DNA of 34,459 bases from an uncultured Bacteroidota bacterium (GTDB lineage Bacteria; Bacteroidota; Bacteroidia; Flavobacteriales; TMED113), in contig CACAKI010000007.1 of assembly GCA_902533035.1 (NCBI GenBank), forward strand, positions 1-34,459, written 5' to 3'. The position numbers and the translations under genes are program-made. The notes below the pieces were generated by a model that saw only the letters and a program-made list of their open reading frames with translations, was not told where the DNA came from and made no database searches. Every line of letters starts with the position of its first letter. Positions within the stretch are counted from its first letter, which is position 1. This document shows positions 26,021 through 33,373 of the stretch, one piece after another.

Positions 26021-28450
26021 TTAAAATTTATACTGCATCGTAATAAAAAAATTTCTATTTGGAGAAGGAATAATTCCAGGTCCAGGATAACCAGTTGCCC
26101 GATTAGTAAAATAATGTTTATCTAACAAATTATTGACCCCAAATTCAAATTCGAAGTTATTTATAAAATAGGAAAAAGATAAATCTAAGACATCATATTT
26201 TGGTAGAGAGCCTATCACACCACTCAGATCACTTTCAATAGAGTTAGTAGCATCTGTAAATTGCTTAGACATAAAAGTATATTGCAGACTAGATTTAAAG
26301 TTCTTAAATTTGAAATCCAACCCTGTTTTACAATTTAATTTTGGAACAAACTCAACTTGATTTCCCTCAACACCATTTAATTCAGAACTAACATAGTTAG
26401 AATTTATGTTAGAAAAATTCAAAAAATAATTTATTCCCAAATCTTTAGAATCAAACAATAAATTAGAAATATTAAAATTGATTAAAAACTCTTGTCCATA
26501 TAAAAGAGCATCTCCCACATTACCTTTTTCATTTTTAACACTTCCGTCAAAAAAAGGACGTTGAACAAATCCAATTCTATCACTATAAAAAAGATAAAAA
26601 GTACTAAAATCATAAAATATAAAATTTTTATAACTCCCTCTAAAGCCTAAATCTATAGTATACCCACTTTCATCACTAATGTTGGGGTTAATAATAAAAC
26701 TAGGACTAACAATATTAATATCCGAAAAAGTAACTGCTCTATAATTTCTAGAATAATTTGAGTAAAATTCGGAAAAACTTGAAAACTTAAAACTGTAGCC
26801 TAACCCATATAATAATAAACTTCGTTTTCTTACATCGTTAGTGACAATTAAATCATTTAGTATAACATTTCCTGCCGCATCTGTATTTATATCTCTATAA
26901 TGCCCATCAGAAGCAGTTTGAATATATTCAAATCTAAAACCTGGAACAATTGACATCTTATCATTTAAATAAAAAATATTTTCATTAAATATTGAGTAAT
27001 TTAAATTTGGATTTGAATAATTTGATTGATTTTCATAATTAGGAAAAAGTGTTGATTGAAAATTAAAATTTGCATCTGAAGCAGAAGACCCAGGACCTTG
27101 TTTAATGGAATTAGACCCAGAATATAATTTAAATCCTAATAAAGAAATTAGTTTTTTATTTAAAAATTTAGATTGGTGAAATAATTTTGTTTCTAAACCA
27201 AAGTTATTAAAATCAGATTTAATGAGATCTCTTTCCTCAAAAGAGTCAACTTGGTCTACCCTATTTGACCTAAATCCAACTGCGTATCTATGAGCATCTA
27301 AAATAAAAGTGCTAATAGACCAATTTGTCTTATCTGAAAGGTTATAGGAAAATTTAAAATTATATAGAAGCCAATTTACCTCAAACCAATTTCTTTCTCT
27401 ATTACTTTGAAATATATTATCATAAAACATAGCATCTGTTAAACCCCCAGGTTGTTGAGCTAAATAATTTAAATAAGAAACTTCAAATGAAAAATTTATT
27501 TTATCAGACAAATCATACTTGAAAAAAGAAAAAAGATTATATGATTTAAAATCAGAATTTGGCCTAAAACCATCTCCTTTTTTATAATTAAAAAAAGTAT
27601 AGTAACCAAGTTTATCTAAAGTGCCGGATAGGCTAGTGAAATTTGAATAAAAATTATTTGAGCCTAATGTATTTCTAGCAAGAATCTCTAAAGATTTATT
27701 TCTAATTGGTTTTTTAATATTAAAATTAATTAGCCCCCCAAACTGAGTTCCATATTGAAGTGAGCCTGCTCCCCTAATCAGTTGAATGTTTTCCAAAGAT
27801 TCAAATGGTGGTGAATAGTAGCTCTCTGGATAACCTAAAGGGTCTGCGCTAATTTCATAACCATTTTGGCGAACATTAAAATTTGAACTTCTTCTAGGGT
27901 CCAGCCCCCTACCACCAATATTTAATTGCAATCCAGCATCATCAGTTTGATAAATATTAAGACTAGTAGTCTGATTGTACATTTGACGGGCATTATTAAT
28001 AGAAGTTCCTGATTTTTTTTCTGACAAAATCAACTCACTTTTTTTTCCAGAATATATTGAGTTTGATTCAATGTCATCTAAATAATCTGTTCCAAAATCA
28101 CTGTATTCTTCATCGTAAAGAATCACTTCATCCAAATTTGTATTAACTGCTGATAATAAAACATTTAATTCAATTTTACTTTGATTATCAAAAATAATTT
28201 CTTTCACTAATGAATTATAGCCTTCTTTGATAAAATATAGTTCTAATGTGTCTAAAAAAGTATTATAATTATAAAAACCCAAAGAATCTGAAATAGTTAA
28301 AAAATTATTTTTTGCATCAAAAAGCTTAACATTATTTAAATGGTTCCCTGAAATACTATCTTTTGTAAAACCAGATAATACATTCTGTGCTTTAGAAGAA
28401 AAAAACACAAAAAATAAACACATAAAATATTTAAAACCCTTTAATTTCAT
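26021..28450 (-). CDS. FecA-like TonB-dependent siderophore receptor
   Basis: About 809 residues. Signal peptide, carboxypeptidase-like domain (LSGFTKDSISGNHLNNVKLF), TonB-plug with NIGGRGLDPRRSSNFNVRQNG and RGAGSLQYGTQFGGLINF, then the barrel ending FITMQYKF. The plug motif closely resembles FecA-type receptors for ferric citrate or related chelates. It lies in an operon with imelysin and HTTM genes, which supports iron-complex uptake. The start is ambiguous: 28453 and 28450 are adjacent ATGs; the signal peptide follows MKLKGF. The start overlaps the end of the HTTM gene by about 20 bp, a sign of translational coupling. Confidence 0.9.
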   Translation of the reverse strand: MKLKGFKYFMCLFFVFFSSKAQNVLSGFTKDSISGNHLNNVKLFDAKNNFLTISDSLGFYNYNTFLDTLELYFIKEGYNSLVKEIIFDNQSKIELNVLLSAVNTNLDEVILYDEEYSDFGTDYLDDIESNSIYSGKKSELILSEKKSGTSINNARQMYNQTTSLNIYQTDDAGLQLNIGGRGLDPRRSSNFNVRQNGYEISADPLGYPESYYSPPFESLENIQLIRGAGSLQYGTQFGGLINFNIKKPIRNKSLEILARNTLGSNNFYSNFTSLSGTLDKLGYYTFFNYKKGDGFRPNSDFKSYNLFSFFKYDLSDKINFSFEVSYLNYLAQQPGGLTDAMFYDNIFQSNRERNWFEVNWLLYNFKFSYNLSDKTNWSISTFILDAHRYAVGFRSNRVDQVDSFEERDLIKSDFNNFGLETKLFHQSKFLNKKLISLLGFKLYSGSNSIKQGPGSSASDANFNFQSTLFPNYENQSNYSNPNLNYSIFNENIFYLNDKMSIVPGFRFEYIQTASDGHYRDINTDAAGNVILNDLIVTNDVRKRSLLLYGLGYSFKFSSFSEFYSNYSRNYRAVTFSDINIVSPSFIINPNISDESGYTIDLGFRGSYKNFIFYDFSTFYLFYSDRIGFVQRPFFDGSVKNEKGNVGDALLYGQEFLINFNISNLLFDSKDLGINYFLNFSNINSNYVSSELNGVEGNQVEFVPKLNCKTGLDFKFKNFKSSLQYTFMSKQFTDATNSIESDLSGVIGSLPKYDVLDLSFSYFINNFEFEFGVNNLLDKHYFTNRATGYPGPGIIPSPNRNFFITMQYKF

Positions 28451-29798
28451 CATTTAGAGGTAATATCCATTTTTTATGTCGGAAAGACTGTTTTTCCGAA
28501 TACAAATTAACAGAATCATTAATAAATCTTTGACTTTTTCTTCCATTCAAAGCAACAAAACTATCTACAAAAACCTGAATTTCTCCATTTTCCCCAAACC
28601 ATAAATACTGGTCTCCCAAATAATGAGCATATTCTAAAATCATATCTGGCTGAAAACTCATCTGCTTTTCTTGAAAATCAGTTAAAAAATCACTATTCAA
28701 AACTGTAATTGATTTATTATTCTTAGTATTAAGAATTTTAAAATTAGTTTCCGCTGTTTTCTCTACCAACATAACTCTCCAAGAAAATCTATAACCTTGT
28801 TCATTCCAAAATAATTCTCCAGGATATAACAGATATCTAAAAGGAAAGGTAATTTGAAAAAGAAAAAAAGCAGATACAATAAATAAAATAGGCTTTTCAT
28901 AGGAAGCCCTAAAAGAATCGTGATGTTTTAATTTTATCGAAAAAGAAAATATTTTTTGAAAAAACTTCTTAATCCAAGAAATAATTTTATTATGAAAATT
29001 AGCTGAAAAAAAGATTAGTGAACTAAATATCATAATATATGGAAACATACCTATTGGAAATAAAATTTTAGTTAAAGAATGAAAAATTACAACTAATAGA
29101 AAAGCAAACAACCTTGTTCTAGAATTGAGTAGCAAAAAAGGAATCAATAAATCATAAACCATACCAGACCAACTCATAAAATAATGAATCCATTTTTTTT
29201 GAAACAAATCACCTAATAAGGGCAGGTCATAATTAGAAGTTAGCCAAATCTTTAACGGCATTGCTTTGAATAACCAATCGGAATTCATTTTGGCTATAGC
29301 AGCATATATAAAAACAATACTAATTAATAACTTAATACTATCAATAGTCCATTTTGGTATTTTTTGATAAGTCTTTTTATTTATGATATTATCAATTGAG
29401 AAAGAAGCATTAGCAGGTAAAAAAATCATTAAAAAACTTAAAACAGAAACAAAATAATAATGATTTAAATAAGTAGTTTTATCCATTAATTCTATATATG
29501 TAAAGCTTAAAAAAAATATAATTATAGAAATTCGGTATTTTAAGCCTAGACAAATAAAAACAGATGAAATAAAACAAATAAAAAATAACAAATAAGTAAA
29601 ATCCCCTAATGGCTTTACCCACTCAAAACCATAATAAGAAAAATGAAAACTTGGGTCAATATATAATTCTTTAATCCAGCCTTTAGACCAAAATCTTATT
29701 ATACTCACAGACATTAAAAATCCAAAGAAAAACCTAAATACAGATAGTGGAGAAGATGGAACTTCTTTTTGAATATATAATTTAGGATTAAAAATCAT
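28431..29798 (-). CDS. HTTM domain membrane protein (vitamin-K-carboxylase-like)
   Basis: 455-residue inner-membrane protein. About eight hydrophobic segments cover residues 15-350, then a soluble tail of 100 residues (FSWRVMLVEKTAETNFKI ...). Conserved landmarks of the HTTM group: PLSVFRFFFGFLMS, DKTTYLNHYYF and FLPANASFSIDN (about residues 105-140). HTTM relates to vertebrate vitamin-K-dependent gamma-glutamyl carboxylase, although many bacterial members lack proven carboxylase activity. It has a fixed place here between imelysin and the FecA-like receptor, so a role in metal uptake is likely. The substrate is unknown. Confidence 0.88.
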   Translation of the reverse strand: MIFNPKLYIQKEVPSSPLSVFRFFFGFLMSVSIIRFWSKGWIKELYIDPSFHFSYYGFEWVKPLGDFTYLLFFICFISSVFICLGLKYRISIIIFFLSFTYIELMDKTTYLNHYYFVSVLSFLMIFLPANASFSIDNIINKKTYQKIPKWTIDSIKLLISIVFIYAAIAKMNSDWLFKAMPLKIWLTSNYDLPLLGDLFQKKWIHYFMSWSGMVYDLLIPFLLLNSRTRLFAFLLVVIFHSLTKILFPIGMFPYIMIFSSLIFFSANFHNKIISWIKKFFQKIFSFSIKLKHHDSFRASYEKPILFIVSAFFLFQITFPFRYLLYPGELFWNEQGYRFSWRVMLVEKTAETNFKILNTKNNKSITVLNSDFLTDFQEKQMSFQPDMILEYAHYLGDQYLWFGENGEIQVFVDSFVALNGRKSQRFINDSVNLYSEKQSFRHKKWILPLNDEIKGF

Positions 29799-29801
29799 AA
29801 T

Positions 29802-30927
29802 TTAATCCCCATCTGCATCTACATAATCTACTGAAATACCTAAAGCTTGTAACATATCAACTTTAAAAGAAACAACTAATAGTTGAATGGCATCATATGT
29901 TAATAACATTTCAGTATTATTAAATTCAATTTGAGAAACAAAATTATTATCTAATTGATTTAATTGATTTTCAGCATTTTTCAAATTGATTATTGATAAC
30001 TGAAGAAATATTATCACTTCCAGGATATAAAAAATCTAAATAGTTTTCTAAACTTAAACCAACAATACTACTTGTGATTTCTTGATCATAACTAAAATGT
30101 TTTCCAACAAAAAAATTCTTTGATGCTCTCAGGGCTTGAATTGCTAATTCTTTGGAAACATCTTTTTTGTAATAGGCCTCAACAGTATGAGGTAAAGGGT
30201 CTGAAGAAAAAATCCCTGCAGGGATTCCTATTTTATTAGCTCTTAAACCTTTTTCAAAATAATATATAAAATCATTTGTCATTTTATTAACAGATGAAGT
30301 TGCAGTATTAGAACTAAGGGTAATAAATTCATCTCTATATGAATTCCAATCTTCAATAATTAAATTAGTATTAGAAAGCATATTACTCACTAAATCAGAT
30401 AAATATAGGGAGTAGGAAGAATTTGTATTATAAATATTTAAAATACCATCTGTGGTTTCTGCTAAACCATGAAGCATATAATCAATTGCAGGAAAACCTC
30501 TAGAATCAAAATTATTATTATTATTTAAATCATAATTACCATTGATTATATTTTGATTAATTAACTCAGAATCAGTAGGGTAAATATTCATCTTTCCTTT
30601 ATAATTTATAACTTCTGCTAAACCTATATCAAACATTTCAATATGCTGCCAATATTTATAGGAATTAAGCCATGCTTCTGAGATTTCTTGTAACAAATTA
30701 TCACTAGGATTAGAAACAAAATTATTAACAGCATCATCTAAAGAATTAAGACTAACATAGAAATCATTATATGCAGGAATGATAATGTTATCAGCCCAAT
30801 TAATCAACATAGATTTTCTATCAAAACCATCTCCATTATCATTATCATTATTATCATTCTCATCTGTTTCACAAGAAAGTAAAAGAAAAAAGAAAAGAAA
30901 GAAGTAAGAGTAATTTCTGAGTAACAT
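29802..30927 (-). pseudogene. Imelysin family iron-regulated lipoprotein, frameshifted near its end as sequenced
   Basis: Imelysins are outer-surface or periplasmic proteins induced by iron limitation. Lipobox LLLSC; spacer rich in D and N (about residues 22-34). The imelysin core has YWQHIEMFDIG, FPAIDYMLHG and SDPLPHTVEAYYKKDVSKELAIQALRASKNFFVG. The frame stops early, after NNQFEKC. The coding sequence continues without a stop in the next frame (AENQLNQLDNNFVSQIEF to DYVDADGD). Removing one A from a run of five (29977-29981) joins both parts into 374 residues, the family's normal length. ATG 30927 is chosen: the signal peptide MLLRNYSYFFLFFFLLLSC starts there. It is second in the six-gene operon. 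Confidence 0.85.
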
Positions 30928-30950
30928 AATAAAAGTTTTAAAAAAGTTAA

Positions 30951-31004
30951 CCAATCTAAAAAAGAATAAAAAATTCCCTTTATATGTACTCTTTTTTAGA
31001 TTGG
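30951..31004 (-). repeat. 15-bp inverted repeat between the first two operon genes
   Basis: CCAATCTAAAAAAGA (30951-30965) pairs perfectly with TCTTTTTTAGATTGG (30990-31004), loop 24 nt. On the transcribed minus strand the stem is followed by TTAACTTTTTT, so it could act as a partial terminator or an mRNA 3'-end stabiliser giving more DUF4856 than downstream mRNA. It lies in the only larger gap of the operon. Confidence 0.7.
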
Positions 31005-31022
31005 CTAAACTTTAAATAGATA

Positions 31023-32174
31023 TTATAAACCTGCAGCAGATTGAATCTGAGAAGCCATTTCATTCAAATCATCAGCTGATATATCCCAAAAACCATTTCC
31101 TGCCATCATTTGATCAAGCATTGTGTTTACTTCAGCATTTGAAAAATAACTTGTAAACTGTAAACTTAAAACAAAACCATAACCCTCAGACAAACCATGA
31201 AAAGTATCTTCTCTAGGAGCTCCGGACTCAATTGTTTCAGCACCACCTAAAAGATAATCCACTGCTTTTTGAGCAATAATTTTATCTACATGTTCTTTTA
31301 TAATTAATGCTTGATTATCTCTAAGATTATAATCTCCAGCAACAATAGCAGCTCTACCTAATTTAAAGGCATCATAAATAACATTTGCAATACCAGGGTG
31401 AGAACCTTCATCTACTTTCTTTAAGTATTTGTTTAGCAGAACACCTTTTCCTTCAGCAGGTCCAATAGCATTATTGTCAGTACCACCAACATGTTCATTA
31501 TTATATCCATATAAATAACCATATCCCTCATCCCAGTAATGTTCCATATCAGTATACTCTCCAGCACCTAATCCATTAGTATCATTGGTTGTTCCATCAC
31601 CATCTAATTTAGAAGGAGTTAAATAGTTATTAGTCATTTGATCTGCAACCATTGCACCAATTAAACCTTTAATGAAAGCTTGATCAATTTCAAGACCTTT
31701 CCCATCAACTTGATAAGTAGACCCACTACTGGTTGTAATTTGACCAGCCATACCCATTGAAGCAGAACTAGTCCAATTAGGATAAACTTCATCAACTAAG
31801 ACAGTAAACATATCTTCAAATTGAGATTTTACAGTAGATGATGCTGTTGGAGAAGCAGCTGTTTTCCCACCAACATTTTTACCACATGTGTAAGCAAAAT
31901 CAAAACCTGTTCCTTCATTGAACATTGTTAAAAATTCACTTACAGTCGCAGCATTTTCACTGTTCATCGCATCATAAATATCCTTAGCCATTTGCACTCT
32001 ACATGTTTGGCCAGAAAAAGAAACTGTAGAAGCCCCATCTCTTTCAAAAGTATAAGTTGCTGGAGCAACAACTGTATCGTGGTCATGATCATGATCATGA
32101 TCATCATCTTTTTCACATGAGTTAAAAAAAAATGGTGACATTAATAAAAGTGATAAATAAAATATATTTTTCAT
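31023..32174 (-). CDS. DUF4856 lipoprotein with a His-Asp repeat after the lipobox
   Basis: 383-residue surface lipoprotein. Lipobox NSC (Cys20), then EKDDD followed by alternating H and D (residues 25-33), a possible metal-binding stretch; EKDD also resembles the Bacteroidota surface-export signal. The rest fits DUF4856 (STVSFSGQTCRVQMAKDI, MEHYWDEGYGYLYGYNNEHVGG, YKLGRAAIVAGDYNLRDNQ-like segments), a helical fold distantly similar in habit to imelysin. Members sit next to imelysin and TonB genes. It is the first gene of the operon with its promoter and two operator dyads just upstream. Length is normal for the family. Confidence 0.9.
   Translation of the reverse strand: MKNIFYLSLLLMSPFFFNSCEKDDDHDHDHDHDTVVAPATYTFERDGASTVSFSGQTCRVQMAKDIYDAMNSENAATVSEFLTMFNEGTGFDFAYTCGKNVGGKTAASPTASSTVKSQFEDMFTVLVDEVYPNWTSSASMGMAGQITTSSGSTYQVDGKGLEIDQAFIKGLIGAMVADQMTNNYLTPSKLDGDGTTNDTNGLGAGEYTDMEHYWDEGYGYLYGYNNEHVGGTDNNAIGPAEGKGVLLNKYLKKVDEGSHPGIANVIYDAFKLGRAAIVAGDYNLRDNQALIIKEHVDKIIAQKAVDYLLGGAETIESGAPREDTFHGLSEGYGFVLSLQFTSYFSNAEVNTMLDQMMAGNGFWDISADDLNEMASQIQSAAGL
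32083..32104. repeat. Hexanucleotide tandem repeat encoding His-Asp pairs
   Basis: Unit TCATGA (minus strand GATCAT units) occurs 3.7 times in a row inside the DUF4856 gene. The unit is six bases, so changes in copy number keep the reading frame and would only alter the number of His-Asp pairs. Confidence 0.75.
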
Positions 32175-32202
32175 GTTTTTAAAATATTAATTAATAATTT
32201 AC

Positions 32203-32223
32203 TATTTAGAATGATTCAAAATT
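32203..32223. promoter_or_regulatory. Operator dyad 1 upstream of the DUF4856 operon
   Basis: 21-bp element: TATTTAGA-N5-TCAAAATT, a near match of the dyad TATTTAGA-N5-TCTAAATA. It can also be read as a 7-1-7 inverted repeat centred on G32213 (TTAGAAT/ATTCAAA), the layout of Fur-type boxes. It overlaps the -7 element of the operon promoter. Confidence 0.6.
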
Positions 32224-32247
32224 AATAAATTATTATTTAGAATCAAT
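32217..32247 (-). promoter_or_regulatory. Promoter of the DUF4856-imelysin operon
   Basis: On the minus strand: ATTG (32247-32244), 19 nt, TAATTTTG (32224-32217). This fits the Bacteroidota consensus TTTG-N19-TAnnTTTG with one mismatch in the -33 box and an exact -7 box. Predicted start of transcription near 32210, leader about 36 nt. The -33 box lies inside operator dyad 2 and the -7 box overlaps dyad 1. Confidence 0.65.
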
Positions 32248-32254
32248 ATAAATA
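32234..32254. promoter_or_regulatory. Operator dyad 2 upstream of the DUF4856 operon
   Basis: TATTTAGA-N5-TATAAATA, seven of eight arm positions complementary. It lies exactly 31 bp from dyad 1 (about three helical turns, same DNA face) and covers the -33 box. Confidence 0.6.
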
Positions 32255-32283
32255 ATAAAAGTATTTTAAAAATTCTTTGTTTA

Positions 32284-33246
32284 TTACTTTATAATCATTG
32301 ATTTTGAAACCGTTCCGTCATTATAAATAATAAAAAATGGGAGATTATATATGGGATCAAAAATAGATCGACCTAAAATATCTTTCATTAAAATAACCTT
32401 TTTAGAATTTTGATTTACTAAAATATAAGTATTGCAACCTGAGTTCCAATAAGGATTCCAAAGACTTCCCAACCAATATTCATCACTAGAATCATTCCCA
32501 ACCCATATACCTAAACATTCTGACTGATTAATATAAGAAACCGAATTAGTTCCTAAATCATAGCAATAAGGCACTTGACAATCTCCACAATCATCAATTA
32601 AACCGCATGTCCCATTATCTATCGTTGCATCAGGATTATAATTACAAGCCACCTCATCAGTACAACCAAACACCTCTTCAACAGGCTCACTAACTCCCTG
32701 ACAAGAACATTCACATATATCGCTAATCAACATACCCAAATCGATCATTGGGAGACCATCCCAATTACAAGCCTGATATTCAGAATAATCATAACTTGTT
32801 ATCAAAAAATCTATCAAAGAAGAACAATCATTGATAAAAAAATCCCCAAAATTAGCCTCTATAAATGAATCATCATCTTCACAGCCTTGCTCATTAACAG
32901 TAATCGACCCAACCATCCCCATAGAAGCATGCTGCCCCACAGAACAGTCATAATTATAAAAACCTGGAACATTAAATGTATGTGTGTAAATTTCACCACC
33001 AACTGTATTCATAGCGTCAGAATCAAAAGCTTCAGGATTATTAAATGACTCACCAGTAATAGTATTAATATCTCCATTCACATCATGAAACCCACCATCA
33101 TTTATCCAAACAACAATATCTCCCTGATTAATAGTTAAATCAGAAGGAGAATAATAAAAACTACCCGCATTTACATAATGAGTTTCTTGAGAAAAAGAAA
33201 CGCCAAAAATGAAAGAAAATAAAAAAAAGAAAGTAAAATTTTTCAT
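32284..33246 (-). CDS. Secreted cupredoxin (plastocyanin-like) protein with short C-terminal tail
   Basis: 320 residues. Signal peptide (ends SFSQ); type 1 copper domain (about 22-118) with His54 (GFHDVNG), Cys101, His106 and Met111 (DCSVGQHASMGM), so it likely carries one copper and moves electrons or stores copper. Next comes a stretch with paired cysteines (CECSCQG) and a GCTDEVACNYNPDATIDNG Cys-rich repeat typical of secreted marine Bacteroidota proteins. The end (KKVILMKDILGRSIFDP ... YNDGTVSKSMIIK) is a T9SS-like tail of the form without PNP. Its promoter lies under a perfect copy of the operator dyad that also precedes the DUF4856 operon, so the two are probably co-regulated. Confidence 0.88.
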   Translation of the reverse strand: MKNFTFFFLFSFIFGVSFSQETHYVNAGSFYYSPSDLTINQGDIVVWINDGGFHDVNGDINTITGESFNNPEAFDSDAMNTVGGEIYTHTFNVPGFYNYDCSVGQHASMGMVGSITVNEQGCEDDDSFIEANFGDFFINDCSSLIDFLITSYDYSEYQACNWDGLPMIDLGMLISDICECSCQGVSEPVEEVFGCTDEVACNYNPDATIDNGTCGLIDDCGDCQVPYCYDLGTNSVSYINQSECLGIWVGNDSSDEYWLGSLWNPYWNSGCNTYILVNQNSKKVILMKDILGRSIFDPIYNLPFFIIYNDGTVSKSMIIK

Positions 33247-33299
33247 AAAATAACTTATTTATTGATTAATAAAAACTGTGGCAATATTAGTTATTTTTT

Positions 33300-33320
33300 T
33301 ATTTAGAACAAATCTAAATA
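33300..33320. promoter_or_regulatory. Operator dyad upstream of the cupredoxin gene
   Basis: Perfect inverted repeat TATTTAGA-N5-TCTAAATA, about 54 bp upstream of the ATG at 33246. It is the best of three copies in the window. Confidence 0.7.
33309..33316 (-). promoter_or_regulatory. -7 promoter element of the cupredoxin gene
   Basis: On the minus strand TAGATTTG matches TAnnTTTG exactly and sits inside the operator dyad 33300-33320, so a bound regulator would block polymerase. No clear -33 TTTG lies at 19 nt. Predicted leader about 55 nt. Confidence 0.55.
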
Positions 33321-33373
33321 ATGAAAATTTTTAAGATTTTTTTTTAGAAAATTATAAAGTGCTTAAAAGTCAG

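Noticed and set aside
29802-30017. Separate small gene at the end of the imelysin region
   Set aside because: Its sequence continues the imelysin fold directly after a one-base shift; its apparent first residues are just the imelysin codons read in the wrong frame.
30951-31004. Inverted repeat as ends of a small transposable element
   Set aside because: The two arms are only 24 nt apart and no transposase or target-site duplication is visible; a hairpin in RNA is the simpler view.
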